Below are positions 50,549 through 62,069 of a stretch of 64,000 nucleotides of DNA, piece after piece. The stretch is from Megachile rotundata (taxonomy: Eukaryota > Arthropoda > Insecta > Hymenoptera > Megachilidae): assembly GCF_050947335.1 (NCBI RefSeq), contig NC_134989.1:8611501-8675500 (forward strand), read 5' to 3'. Position 1 is the first letter of the stretch. Every line of letters starts with the position of its first letter. The position numbers and the translations under genes are program-made. Under the pieces are notes generated by a model, which searched no databases, was not told the origin of the DNA, and saw only the letters and a program-made list of their open reading frames with translations.

Positions 50549-51948
50549 CTGATATAAATGATGACACCGTTGGTACATATCCTTTTCCAACCACGTGGCA
50601 CGGTAATCGTTTGTTGCTGTTGTTGCGTAATCACTGCACTACCGTTCATCGTCAGCACCACATTTTGTTGCACGGTATTGTTATTATTGTTAGAACCGTT
50701 GATACGCGGCAGTGGCGGCTGACGCGCAGCCTGCTGCGCGCACGAACCACCGCCGTTAACCGACGCGGTAGACAAACCGTCGTGTGCCGATTGACTTTGA
50801 CTTTCAGGACTGCTCAAGCTACTATAGGTCGACGATTCACCGGTATCGGATCGAACAGAGTCACAGCTAGTCGCACCACTACCACCACTACCGACAACAA
50901 CACTACCGCCACCACTGATACCGACGTTAGACGACGACGAAGAAAGCGACGAGCCGGCCTGGTTATCGAAACCGTCCTGTTGCCGGCTCTTCTCCTCCAT
51001 ATTGACGCGTTGCTCGACACTATCGCCTTGAAAAACACTCGACGACGACGACGTTTGAGACGTTTCGTTTCCCTGACGCGCGTACGCGGCACAAGCGTCG
51101 TCGCTCAGAAGACCGACGCAACCCTCCCCGGAATTCCCTTGCACGATTCTACCGCTGTCGCTGTAACCGTCTACCAGTCTTGCACCAGGAGGATAAATCT
51201 CACCGTGAATTCTCGACGACGGGAATAATTTGTTGGGTACCATATCGCTTCCGTTTACCCTGCCAATCGGCTCCACGTTGTTCGCCGCGAGACTCTCGGT
51301 ACCACCGCTCGAATCGTTTTCCAGCGGGCTTCGGTTCGTTGGATTTTTGTTATCGCACGTCGACACCGCGCACGTCATCGTCGTGGCCGTGGGCGTACCG
51401 ATCGCTTGGACCAAATTGGTCTGTCTATAGAGTAAACCGTTGTTCGCGACGATCGTTCCGTAATCCTCTTCGTCTTCCGCGTTACCCGTGGACAAGGACC
51501 GCGCCGATCGGCTCGAGTCTCCGTCGGCGGACGCATATTCGAGCGGCTTCAACCGGCAACAGTTGTTAGCCGTGCCTCCGACGACACCGCTGTTATCATT
51601 ACAGTATATGGCGGTTTTGGCGGGAAACGTCGTCGCCGCCGTCGCCACCTGCGGCGGCAAAATGCCGGCGTACGTCGCCTGCTGCGGAGACTGATAGCCA
51701 ACTGCGGTAGCAGCAGCAGCAGCGGCGGCGGCATTCTGACCGACCGCCGTCGCGTACGCAAAATTCTCCCCCGAAACGTAGACTAGAACGCTATTCTGTT
51801 GAATTCCTTGTGCGTGTTGAGGATGCACTTGTTGTTGCTCTTGCTGTTGCTGGTGCTGTTGTTGTTGTTGCTGTTGATAATGATGATGATGATGACCGTG
51901 ATTCGGGGGAGCAGGGTGCGTGGACGGCTGCTCAGGCTTGCCGGCCAT
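50549..51948 (-). CDS. sba: MBD5/6-type (six-banded-like) methyl-CpG-binding-domain protein, first coding exon
   Basis: This exon encodes 466 residues from an ATG in a strong context (ACC ATG G) and ends with a phase-2 donor, CAG|GTGAGT. The N-terminus is His-rich (residues 17-23) and Gln-rich (25-40). An Ala tract follows at about 73-80, and Ser- and Gly-rich disordered stretches come later. The last residues, VPRGWKRICTNGVIIYI, match the opening strands of the MBD5/MBD6/six-banded subfamily of MBD domains (PxGWxRxxxNGxxxYISPSG), so the exon is cut inside the domain and the next exon should begin with the rest of YISPSG. The family consists of chromatin proteins. The MBD5/6 type usually binds nucleosomal or Polycomb-related partners rather than methylated DNA, and it is not known which applies here. 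A TTGCAG acceptor-like site 18 nt upstream of the ATG (exon edge about 51966) suggests a spliced 5' leader. The protein is partial in this window. Homology rests on about 18 residues plus exon architecture. Confidence 0.7.
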
Positions 51949-53473
51949 GGTCCAGGTCCAGCAGCGCTGCAAGTAACCCCGACACCGACATCACTGGAAC
52001 GCAGGTTGTACGCCTACGTGGAGATACCTCGAGGTCTTGCCGCATCCTCCGTAAACGGGAATAATCAGGCGCTTGCCACTGCCGAAATCCGCCGCGTTCT
52101 TTCGATCGTTCTTCCTGGCCACGCACGCTCGCCGATGCTTACAATCTCGCAGCTGTCGTCGAGGTTCTCGTTGCTCCTCGACATCCTCGGCTTCACCGCG
52201 TAGGGCATGCCAGATGAGTAGTTCACCAGCTGTTCTTACCTATTCTCCTTGATTATTTTTCTAGTTACACGTATGTTCACGAACGCTTCTTTCGCAGCTG
52301 ATCGCCGCCATACGATAACGGTGTCAAGATTTTGAAATTGGAGAATATTCGACGGCGACAGACACGCGCTATTCAACGGTCAATGTCCGTCTAACCTCTC
52401 CTTTACCATCGGTGCACTTTACTGATCTTGTTAAATTCTTGTGAATTCGAGCTTATGATAAATATTTTGATGTTACGTTTTGTTCTTTGAACGGTTAAAA
52501 AACGTAAAAAAATAATACGGTGATTTTAAAACTCTTCGTTTGGTCAATGTATTTTCATTCTGAAAACGTATTTTCTTTAACGGTATTAATTGATGTTTTT
52601 CCGGGAATGTTTATACCGGATCACAGATTTTTTTCATGAATGAGCACCGTGTAATGGAGAAATGATTTATTTCAAGGATAAAAATCATATTTGCTTAAAT
52701 AAATTTGGTGGCACTTATAGCAGAATGAACGATAAAAATGAATTCCTTGAAACTCTCGTACGCTGCACCGCTTTGATGGACAACAAGCGAATAACACTGT
52801 TTATTAGGAAATTGCGCTTCTGCTTTCATTCACAAGGTCGATTTATGAAGCGACAGCTCACTCGTTTGTCTTATTCACCAATCCAGTTGCGCCGGAACAA
52901 CACAATGGGGCCAAGCATTCAACTAACCTAAACTCTCGAACACGCTGTTACTCGTGACGCGTGTAGATTACACTGAAAAATTATTTTGGCCGTAAGAAAT
53001 ATCTCGAACGTTGCGGATGCCGACGAGCAACGTTTCGGTCGACTTTGGTGACGAAACACGACGCTTATGAAGAGGAAATATTTGAACGTTACAAGAAAGT
53101 CAGGTCGTTAAGGTCGTTGTGTCATTGCCACGGTCCCGTCGCGTTATTCGCGGTCGCAGTTCTGATTGCTCCGTTTCACATGTACGCACTTTTCAACGAA
53201 AGAACGATGAATGACACACAATTGTGTCATCCATAAGCCACTGTCACTGAAAAAAATACGATACTCCAAATCTTCGTTCACACACTAAACAAGAAAAACC
53301 ATCATCTCCGGCACTGAATAAATTAAGGTTAATCGTGACCGAGCCACGACTTGCTCGATCGGTAATGGCGCGAATGCACTCTCGGTACAAAAAACACTTT
53401 ATATTGCCGTAACAATTCGCGTTAAATCGCACGGACGGACGTACGTCGTGTTATGACGCTGTGTCATCGTCAC

Positions 53474-53550
53474 AGCAGCAGTAGCACCACCACCACCACC
53501 ACCTCCACTGCCTCCACCACCACCACTAGTATTACCACCACTACCACCGG
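53474..53550. repeat. CAG/CCA triplet repeat
   Basis: Interrupted runs of CAG then CCA triplets span this interval. On the minus strand, the sense strand of the downstream MBD-like gene, it reads as (GGT)n/(TGG)n. It lies about 1.5 kb upstream of that gene's ATG, so it could sit in its leader or promoter. Confidence 0.75.
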
Positions 53551-55605
53551 TCGCGGTTACGAACTCGGGTTAAGTTAACTAACCCTCTTCTCGACTCGAA
53601 CACCTGCGCGGGCCGCGCTCATCGTTTTCACCGAACCTCACTTCTTGATCGCATGGAAAACGTACGCTTGTTATGTTCTGACTAGCACAGTTGCCTCGTT
53701 TTCTTGCACTGATCACTCGTCGCCTGACTGGTAATCACTTTCTCGTATAAAACACTGCTTCGACACGGGCTACTGAACGAAACTTCATTCTGCAGATGCT
53801 ATGCGTACGCTGTTTTCGCGTAACTGATATTGGAAAAATATGGCTCCCTCCGCATACCCAGAAACCTTTGCGGCATCTCGACGGCTGGCTTTCGGCCACT
53901 GTCGTATACGCACATTACAAAAACATCGACCCTCACTGCGATTATATCGCCATCGTTAGGCTATTCTACGTAACTCAAAGGCACGTTAACATTGTTACTT
54001 CCCATGAACGATATTAAATATACTTAATTCCCCTCTATACGTTCACGATGAAATACTCTTTTCAAAAAAAAGAACAAAAATTGCTATAAATTATCATAAT
54101 GTTGAAGAATTATAAGTTCCATAAATGTAACACTAAAACGTGGTTTAAAAACGGAGAAAAATAATTCTGTTGAACGATAAATGAAATAAACACTTAATTA
54201 CGTCACATGTATGAAGGATTAAAAGGTCAATTGCTGTAACAACGAGTCTTTGTATATATTTGACATTTTACTTTTTCCAATTTATTTGAGACGATTCAAA
54301 AACGTACTAATCAATCACCAATTTATCTATAATAAATAAGATTATAATACGCGTCTATTTAAATTTGCTATAGTAATTGCGGACGAGTACATGACCTCAT
54401 ATACAGTAAATTATGTGAATGTCGAAGGCGTATTTAATTTAATGCAGATACGATCATTAAAATGGACATTTGTTCACGCGCATTACCGATTTTCAAATGA
54501 ACAAAGTACGTTTCATTCGGAAATGTTATACAAAAGCTTACTAACGTTGATAAATAAAATTTTTAGAAAATTAATCATTTTCAGTTCCAGCATTGTAATT
54601 ATAAGCAAATATTGGAACGTCTTTATTACACAAATGAGTTTTGTGAATACGCGCAGTTCACTCACACACATACACAGGAACCTGTTTTTTTTTTTTTTTT
54701 CATTTTAATTATAATATTGATTGACAAAATATTATTTTTACGTAGTCATACGTCGGCAATAAATATCTAAACGAAATGAACATTATATGTAATGGAATAT
54801 TGTCCCCACAAAAAAAAAAGAAAAAAAAAGCGGATCTCGATGTTTGGAATTAAGATTACGAAAGATGTTATACAATTTATTTCTAATAATATAGTACGTT
54901 CATCACATTATTTGCTGTTATCATGATCAACGTTACTTATGTCAACATTAAATGAAATTCTGAAAGAAATATAAAACACCAAATAATTTAAGAAACAACA
55001 GAATATTAGAATACGGATAATGTATTAATTTCTTTCGACTGTCTAATTATACCTCTAGCATTCGATATGCGCGTATCAGTGTTGAGAATTGCTAACTATT
55101 CATTATAAAGAAATAAAATCACAAATAGACGAAGGTAATTAGAATGTTTAGCATTATGTGATATAATTGATTATGTTTTCTGTTCACTACTAACGTTACA
55201 CGATGTTGCAGTAGATGCTGATTAAATTCTTCTTTCTTATCATTGTGTTTAATGATAAGTACATTTTTTAATACTTTTCTACAGCAAGCAATGAATTAGT
55301 TGTAATCAGTTTACTCGTTTCCACCAGAATTTGTAGTTGAATTCAGGAATGATGATAAATGTATCATCGCTAGTGCTAGCAACGGTCTCCTATACAATTC
55401 AGTATTTGCGTATGATCTTTGCAGAGTCGTTGGTGATTCCATAAGTATGGTTTTCACGGTGGTGCACGTGTCTAAACGTTTCTCTCAGGTTCTTTTCGTT
55501 CATCTTGAAGAACTTTTACATGCCCGCATTTTTCGTTCTTCTCTTAATACATACGATCAGAATCGAGCGAATGGGACAGAAGTTTAAAATGAAAGAATGA
55601 CCATA

Positions 55606-55611
55606 TTTATT
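55606..55611 (-). terminator. Possible poly(A) signal of the DnaJ gene
   Basis: AATAAA on the minus strand lies 21 nt after the stop codon. This would give a very short 3' UTR, so a more distal signal may be the one used. Confidence 0.35.
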
Positions 55612-55631
55612 GTAAAATTGATGTAATCGTT

Positions 55632-57073
55632 TTAATGTGTGGCACATTGGACTCGCGAAGGACCTCCTTCGTCTTCTTCGTAAGCTTGTCGCTGATCTCT
55701 TCGCCTAGCTTCTTGTTCCAGATCCAGATCTAGATCCACGAGAGAACATTCTTCCGCATTATCTGGAATTATTGCCTCTTCTCTTGGAGGTAGACATTGT
55801 TCAAGCGTTGGAATAACAGCAGGGTCTATGGTTTTTGGGAAATTCACTACAAATTGAATTATAAGTCTGCCATGTGTAAAGGGATCTTTGTAAACAGGCA
55901 TTCCCTCGTTCAAAATGCACTTCAAATCTCCATATTTTATAACTGTTCCCGGATACGACGTTACTACCAAATTTCTATCGTCTAAAGTACGAATAACTTT
56001 CTGGAACCCACATAGAGCTTCTACTAGTTCTAGATGCATCCTCATAATTAGATCATTGCGCGAACGCCTATAAAAAAGTACATGAGTAAACATGTAATTA
56101 ATGCATAACATAATACCATTCAATTAAAATTACTAGAATACTGACTTAAAAACTTCATGTTCCTTTTCTTCAAGAAGAATAACGATATCTCCTGGTTCAT
56201 AGTCTGGTTCTTGATCACCCTCTCCACTAAAAATGATTTTCTGCCCATCTACCATGCCTGGGTCAACGTGAACTTCCAAAATTTTCCTCTCCCTTACTGT
56301 TTTCTTGCCACCACATTGTTTACAACGATCACGCGGATTTATGCGTTCTCCTTGACCTTTACAGTCTGCACACATACTCTGCAAATGCTGCAGCATTCCA
56401 GGTCCTAGCTGTTGTATTTGAACTTGCATACCAGTTCCATGACAGGTAGTGCAAGATTCGACAGCCCCTTTCTTTCCACCAATACCTAACATAAATATAG
56501 GAATATAATTCTTGTTTTTACATCAAAAATTGTAAATGAATAACATTAAATGTTTACCTTCACATTTATCACAAATAACGTTCTTTTGTAGAGCTAACTT
56601 GCGAACAGTGCCTTTGTACAACTCCTCCAACGAAACGGACAATTGATGCATAACATCTTGACCTTTACGTTCTCTCCTTCGATTGCATCTTCCGAAACCT
56701 CCACCAAAGAACATATCAAAAATGTCCATAGGCGAAGAGAATACATTGCCACCACCACCACCTTCTTTCAAAGCTTGTTCTCCACCTTGATCATAAATTC
56801 GCTTCTTTTCAGGATTCGATAATACTTCATATGCTTGCGAAATTTGTTTAAACTGTAATCAAAATGGAATTTAACAATCTACTCGTCATATAAAGTAATT
56901 AATAAGTTCATTGTAGTTAAACAAAACAAAATGCTACTAACTCTTTCTCCTTCATTAGGATTTTTATCAGGATGATATTTAAGCGCAAGCTTCCTATAAG
57001 CTTTCTTCAAATCTTCCTGTGCACATCCAGGCTTTACACCCAAAACATCATAGTATGTAGTTTCCTTTACCAT
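55632..57073 (-). CDS. Droj2: DnaJ homologue subfamily A (type I Hsp40), complete
   Basis: Four coding exons join in frame: 57073-56942, 56852-56558, 56485-56146 and 56067-55632. The introns are 89, 72 and 78 bp with GT-AG borders. The total is 1203 nt, 400 residues plus TAA, close to human DNAJA1 (397) and DNAJA2 (412). The J domain (1 to about 66) has the HPD motif at 34-36, which stimulates Hsp70 ATPase. A Gly/Phe-rich linker (about 78-105) includes FFGGGFG. Four zinc-binding CxxCxG-type repeats lie at 138-143, 154-159, 181-186 and 197-202. The C-terminal substrate-binding domain contains LVEALCGFQK. The protein ends in a CaaX box, Cys397-Ala-Thr-His400, indicating farnesylation and membrane association as in Ydj1/DNAJA proteins. 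It is a cytosolic co-chaperone delivering unfolded clients to Hsc70. The start is the first ATG (57071-57073); the frame is open a few codons upstream but without ATG. Confidence 0.96.
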
Positions 57074-58837
57074 TTTCAATAATTTGTTCCTTACTGAATC
57101 TGCTCTATATGTGGTATACTAGTTCTGCTCCTGCTAATAACCAAATATACCAAAAACTTATTGTCATTTTTGTCCACATAACATTTTATGTAGATATATA
57201 AATTCCTTAAATTATTTAATAAATTTAATTTTGTACACATATTATTATTTCTGACACTGAAATCATAATTACTTTAATTATTAATGATTTCATTAAATAT
57301 AATTTTATTTATTTTACAAAATATAGTGCAGTGTAGTGTGAATCAAAAAGAACAACTACCTTCACTGGATAAATTATGTTTCTATAAGATTTTAAAATTT
57401 TTGAAAATGTTACTTATTTAATTGCAATAAACCTTTAAATAATGTAAATATAATAAATGTAAATAAATACTTGAAGCAAACATAAATTAGATATTATATA
57501 CTAAATGAATTTTGAGTACAAATTGTTATATGTATTGTGTTTATATATTTTTTTGACTATCTACTTATTTAGAGCATATTATTGATCAAACCTCCTTCCT
57601 GGAAATAATTAATTCAATTAAAAATTCAAAAGTGCTATTAAAGATTGGTCATCATTTGATTTAGTAATTCATATAGCGTCATAAACCTACTAAATAAACA
57701 TACTGAATTTAATTTAAAAGTCATTATGTATCATAAAGATTCAACATAAAAAATCTGACAGCAAAAGTTATATTTTATGTAAAATATATTTTACATTATA
57801 GTAAATATCTTTGTTTTACGTATGTTGCAAGATATAGCAAACATATCAGCAAATTATAACGCAATTTGAGAGCAGAAATATATTGTAATGGCCTTGAACT
57901 TCAAATACTTCTAATTTTAATTACATAACACAATTAAAGATATATATGTATAAACAGTTTTTTTATTATGAAACAGTCATAGTTCCTATAAATAATTTGA
58001 AGTTATAGAAAAATATTCATATTAATATGTAATAGAATTTGAACTGTACACTCTCGAAAAGTCCCGTATCTTGTATCCATGTGCGTCTTTGGTTTCAAAA
58101 TGGCGTCCACATTCACTTTAAGTTGGCGAAATATAATTAATTGATATGAAAACGGAAATTACATTCCGATTTCAATGTTTCATATTATTCATCGTGTTAT
58201 GAACAAAGAATCAGTAAACTTTCTAGATCTTTCCGCTATCTCATATACATATATACAGAAGCTTGAACTACCGGTTGAAGATCAGGTAAAAAAAAAAGAT
58301 AAATGCTAAAATAAGATTTTGTAAAACAAAAAATTGATATTGATAAATAATTTAAATTGTGTAAGTAAAAATAAAAATAATAATTACTAGTTAATGCAAT
58401 TTAAATGACAGATATACTTTGCAAACTTCAACCACGTTTTGTACTGACAAGAGTAGGGCAATAGGAACATCCACCATTTTTCAACGTAAAGTGCGAGTCA
58501 TGGACGAGCATAGCTTACATGATAAAAATTCATTGACGCGTATTTCGTAATATACAATATGCTGAAGCGTGTTCAATATTATTATTCAACCTTCAGAAGT
58601 CCACTGCAAATTTAAGAATGGTTGAAGCAACTTTAAATTTCTGACGATATTCTCCAATATCGTCAACTAGTCTCTTCTTACTTGGTTCTGAACATTTAGC
58701 GCTGTGCAAATCTCTATCTTAACAAAAATTCACCGAGCTTGCAATCGATCGCACGGTTCAACAACGAAAATTATAGCCGTTCGCTGCACATTCTCTACGA
58801 TATTTTTCTGTTCACGTTGATTTGCGTACGATCTTAC
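57074..58837 (-). other. Probable 5' UTR intron and leader of the DnaJ gene
   Basis: A strong donor (CAG|GTAAGA on minus, exon edge 58838) lies 1.76 kb upstream of the DnaJ start codon. Acceptor-like AG sites preceded by T-rich sequence lie just upstream of the ATG (about 57095-57135). The interval is AT-rich with no coding frame, as expected of an intron. This joins the heat-shock element at 58.97 kb to the coding exons. The link is inferred from splice signals alone. Confidence 0.5.
58643..58664. promoter_or_regulatory. Perfect 9-bp inverted repeat GACGATATT-N4-AATATCGTC
   Basis: The two arms are exact reverse complements separated by CTCC. It lies in the presumed DnaJ leader intron, and each arm contains a CGATA half-site. 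Function is unknown. Confidence 0.4.
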
Positions 58838-58960
58838 CTGTATCAGCAGAAAGTTACTTGTGGAAAATATCCGTGCGTCGGAAACGCTCGTCTCACTCCA
58901 CGTAATAGTATTTGACGAACTGTTGCAAGCGCATAGAACTCCCACCAATATTACAGTTCG
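58838..58960 (-). other. Candidate non-coding first exon of the DnaJ gene
   Basis: The sequence between the heat-shock element and the CAG|GTAAGA donor is GC-richer than its surroundings. It lacks a long frame that could join in phase to the DnaJ coding exon, so it would be untranslated leader. The transcription start is not determined. Confidence 0.45.
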
Positions 58961-58966
58961 TATCCG

Positions 58967-58985
58967 TTCTCGAAACTTCCTAGAA
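58967..58985 (-). promoter_or_regulatory. Heat-shock element
   Basis: The sequence TTCTCGAAACTTCCTAGAA contains three alternating NTTCN/NGAAN pentamers in perfect spacing (TTC-2-GAA-2-TTC) and a fourth GAA one base out of step. HSF trimers bind such arrays. Its place directly upstream of the candidate first exon of an Hsp40 gene is what would be expected. An inverted CCAAT box (ACCAATCAG on plus, about 59010-59018) lies about 25 bp further upstream. Confidence 0.65.
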
Positions 58986-59621
58986 GAGTAATGGACGTTA
59001 CTCCAAAGAGAACCAATCAGGTACACTGAGGACTGTAGTCAGCGCCAAATATAATTACGGTCTTTTTGGGAATGTCTGAAATGTGTTCGCATATATTCCG
59101 TCGATAAGCTAGCAAAACTTTCTCTTGCAATAAACAATTTATAAGTGAATGTATTACACTTTTATACCACTTTAACTTTATAACGGAATGTATGTATATT
59201 TCGTTTGCTGCGAAAATTATCGTCGAATAAATTATTCGATGATTTTGCGCCACTGGACAGTTTAGGAAATTTCTAGTCGCAAGAACGATGCCCCTCTACA
59301 GCCTGCTTTGACCTTCGTGGTCATATACATGGTGGGACAATATAAAGGAACAAGGGAATCTGATGATAATGTAATAGGGGGATATGATACAACTAAATTA
59401 CTGGGTATATATTTTTGTCGTCATGGCCGTCAGAGGAGCGCATGCATACTGTTCATAGATTATACAGTGTGTAGAATCAAACTCAGTAAAAATGTGGTAA
59501 AAGAACGAAAACTAGTAAGGATACTCGCTTATAGGTTGAAGTATAGGAACATATTTATCCGTAGATAGCGCAACTCGTTTCCGTATCCGTCCTTTTACTG
59601 GCGGTACACTAATCAAGCAAA
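58986..59621. other. Divergent intergenic region between DnaJ and RpS24
   Basis: The sequence separates two oppositely oriented housekeeping genes. Open frames on plus (86 codons from 59308) and minus (78 codons to 59017) show no family resemblance and overlap the expected promoters. Confidence 0.5.
59588..59598 (+). promoter_or_regulatory. Candidate 5' TOP tract of RpS24
   Basis: CGTCCTTTTACTG contains the pyrimidine run TCCTTTT about 30 nt upstream of the RpS24 ATG, with a further pyrimidine-rich CTCGTTTCCG just before it. Ribosomal protein mRNAs normally start at a C within such a tract and are translationally controlled through it. The exact start site cannot be read from sequence. Confidence 0.5.
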
Positions 59622-61752
59622 ATGGTATGTATTTTGCATCTCAAAATTATTTGTTAATCATTGAAAAAGATTAATAATATTGGTTTATAAGCTTGTTAAA
59701 CATGCAGCACAAGCTATTTTTTATAAATATAATTCACTAATATTGTTTCTTTACCTCTTAATATTTACATGATTATGATATGGTTATGTCAACTAACAGG
59801 GAAAGTGTTAATAATGAATAAAGTAAAAACAAAAATGTAAATGGAAGGACACTTTTCAGTTATATTAATAAAATTTGTATTAAAATGTTATTTTCAATTT
59901 ATTTAATTGTTGCTGTTGAAGATAATGAAACTAATATAAAAATTACAAACAAAATATAACCTTAAAATATTGTTCTTTTCTTCAGACGGAGGGTGCAGTT
60001 ACGATTAGAACCAGGAAGTTCATGAGCAATCGGCTACTATGCCGAAAACAAATGGTACGTATTTGTAAATTTTTTTTGTTTTTATTAATATATTTATTTA
60101 TACTCTTATGTGTCACTAAGTTTGATTAATAGTTAGTTAATGATTGTCATAAATTTCTATGTACTATGTTTGTTTTATAGGTCGTGGATGTTTTCCACCC
60201 AGGTCACCCATCTGTCCGTAAAACAGAAATCCGGGAAAAACTAGCCAAAATGTACAAAGTTACACCAGATGTGGTCTTTGTATTTGGTTTCCTAACAAAT
60301 TTTGGTGGTGGCAAATCAACTGGATTTGCATTGATTTATGATACATTGGACTTCGCAAAGAAATTTGAACCTAAATACAGGTTAGCTAGGCATGGACTGT
60401 ATGAGAAACAAAAGCAAACAAGGAAACAACGTAAAGAACGTAAGAATAGGATGAAGAAAGTTAGGGGTACAAAGAAGAGTAAAGTAGGAGCTGCTTCTAA
60501 AAAGGTAAGATGACCTTAATTCTGTTATACAAAGAAAAACCTAAGAGTTTCTTAATTTAGCAAATTCTTCATTCTTTTAATAATTTCAAATAATAAGTTG
60601 GTGGTGGATCATGTATTGTTCATTCATTTGGTAATGGGTTTATGTTATATTTTTTTCAAATTTTAGTACAATTTTATCTTTGAATGTTTAATGATCCATT
60701 TTTGTTGAAAGATTATTTTAGTCATTTAAGTCTTTTAAATATTTAAGGAATTTTTAAGGCATTTTGTTAGTTATAAGGTGGAAGCATAAATATTTAACGT
60801 TTTTTTACTCATATACTTATTTCTTTTGTGGCTGGACAGGTGCTACAATCATGAATAGTGTGATTGTACGTATAAATATTAGTGAAAAAAGGAGTAATAT
60901 TATTGTACAGAAATTTGGTATTCAAAAAAATCTAGTTTTAGGACAAAGTGTAATAAATTAAGATCCAATGACTTTGTTGACTAATTTATTAGGTTTTCTT
61001 TTTTAGCAAAGGAATACTAGAAAAGCATTCCTTTTTTTATGTGAAATTAGAAACATCCTTTAACCAGTTGTATCACCTGTCCTGTCATACCTTATATATG
61101 TTAAATTAAATTATCTATCATTTCTGCATGCTATTCGGCGGTATACGCTTTTTATTTACATTCTAGGGAAGGAAGTAGTCAAATGCTCATCATTTGTACT
61201 ACAAACTTCAAGAAGGAACTTAATTATGATGCTCATACATGGTCAGCATGCAAACTTCTAAGTTTCAGTCTTTCTTCTTTTATATCTTTTTCTTGCTTTT
61301 ATTTTCTTACTTTTCTTGCATTATGGTGTTTACAAATTTTTTTAGTATATATTTTGTTTGTTGAAAAAATTTCTTAGTTCATATGTTTACATTATTTTTT
61401 GTAGATTTTTGGTTGCATGATGTATTTACTTTTACATGCATATACATAATGTAGTTTTATGTTGTAATTTTATAGTGTATTTTCTTATAAATTAGTTAAT
61501 ATTCAAATTAATTTAATGTTAGCAATAGTGTGTTTATTAAAAAGAATATAAAACAAAAAAAATATTCGACATATTGAAAGTGCATTTCCACTATATTTTG
61601 TTGCTTCACATCATCATCATTCATTATCATTTTATGTTTTGTGCTTCTAGTAGAAATAGAAAACTTGTGCATGCTGGGTGTAGTATTGTTTAATATTATG
61701 AGTTAAAACATTCACTAATATTTTTGTTTCTTTTTTTTTTGCATTACAGTAA
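59622..61752 (+). CDS. RpS24: Small ribosomal subunit protein eS24, complete
   Basis: The exons are 59622-59624 (ATG only), 59986-60054, 60181-60504 and 61750-61752 (stop codon only), all with GT-AG introns. They give 132 residues, matching the usual eS24 length (about 130-133). The start TEGAVTIRTRKFMSNRLLCR, then VVDVFHPGHPSVRKTEIREK and the FGFLTNFGGGKSTGFALIYD core, are diagnostic of the family, followed by the basic RKQRKERKNRMKKVRGTKKS tail. eS24 sits in the small ribosomal subunit and is required for 18S rRNA maturation. The ATG-only first coding exon is the ancestral layout of this gene. The last coding exon ends ...Ser-Lys-Lys and the terminal exon opens with TAA. If intron 3 is retained, the frame would add only Val-Arg before TGA. 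Confidence 0.97.
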
Positions 61753-61853
61753 AATGAAAAGACATCATGAAGGCCACACATTGTTCAACATCGGCGTAAA
61801 AATTATTATAATAATTTATTATTACAACATGATGATTATGATAAATTTTACGG

Positions 61854-61859
61854 AATAAA
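61854..61859 (+). terminator. RpS24 poly(A) signal
   Basis: AATAAA lies 102 nt after the stop codon. A second AATAAA at 62027-62032 could give a longer 3' UTR that would run into the convergent gene. Confidence 0.65.
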
Positions 61860-61982
61860 CGTGTATTCTTCTTGATGAAAAATATTCACTGCTGTACCTT
61901 TTTTTTTATGCCTTATTGTCGATAAACCATGTATCCGCAAATGTATCAGTTTGTAAACATGAGTATTCTGGTTGTGAAAATG

Positions 61983-61988
61983 TTTATT
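61983..61988 (-). terminator. Poly(A) signal of the secreted-protein gene
   Basis: TTTATT on plus is AATAAA on minus, 82 nt after that gene's stop codon. It lies between the two possible RpS24 signals, so the convergent transcripts may overlap. Confidence 0.55.
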
Positions 61989-62069
61989 TTGATACAAAAA
62001 ATGAATATGTTTTAGGTACAAAATTCAATAAAAGTCGCATAATTTTACTTTCCATTAGAATGTCCCACA

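Larger units (their letters stand above)
51949..55631. other. Leader/promoter-side sequence of the MBD-like gene and intergenic DNA
   Basis: No further gene was recognised. Short frames at 52662-52931, 53045-53236 and 54391-54708 have no identifiable motif. About 52000-52330 and 53000-53830 are CpG-rich and could contain leader exons or the promoter of the minus-strand MBD-like gene. From 54000 to 55600 the sequence is AT-rich, with poly-T and poly-A tracts at 54686-54700 and 54810-54830. Confidence 0.45.

Noticed and set aside
50458..51228. 256-codon plus-strand ORF antisense to the MBD-like exon
   Set aside because: It is a shadow of CAG/CGT-rich coding DNA on the other strand: Arg/Thr-rich, without domain or splice support.
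51799..52203. 134-codon plus-strand ORF rich in Leu and Met
   Set aside because: It is the antisense reading of the Gln/His tract of the MBD-like exon.
58730..59253. Two minus ORFs (98 and 78 codons) upstream of the DnaJ gene
   Set aside because: They span the heat-shock element and the predicted leader exon and have no family resemblance.
59308..59568. 86-codon plus ORF just upstream of RpS24
   Set aside because: It ends 53 nt before the RpS24 ATG in the promoter region and has no recognisable domain.
59625..61749. snoRNA in RpS24 introns
   Set aside because: Ribosomal protein introns often host snoRNAs, but I could not find a C/D box pair with terminal stem or an H/ACA fold.
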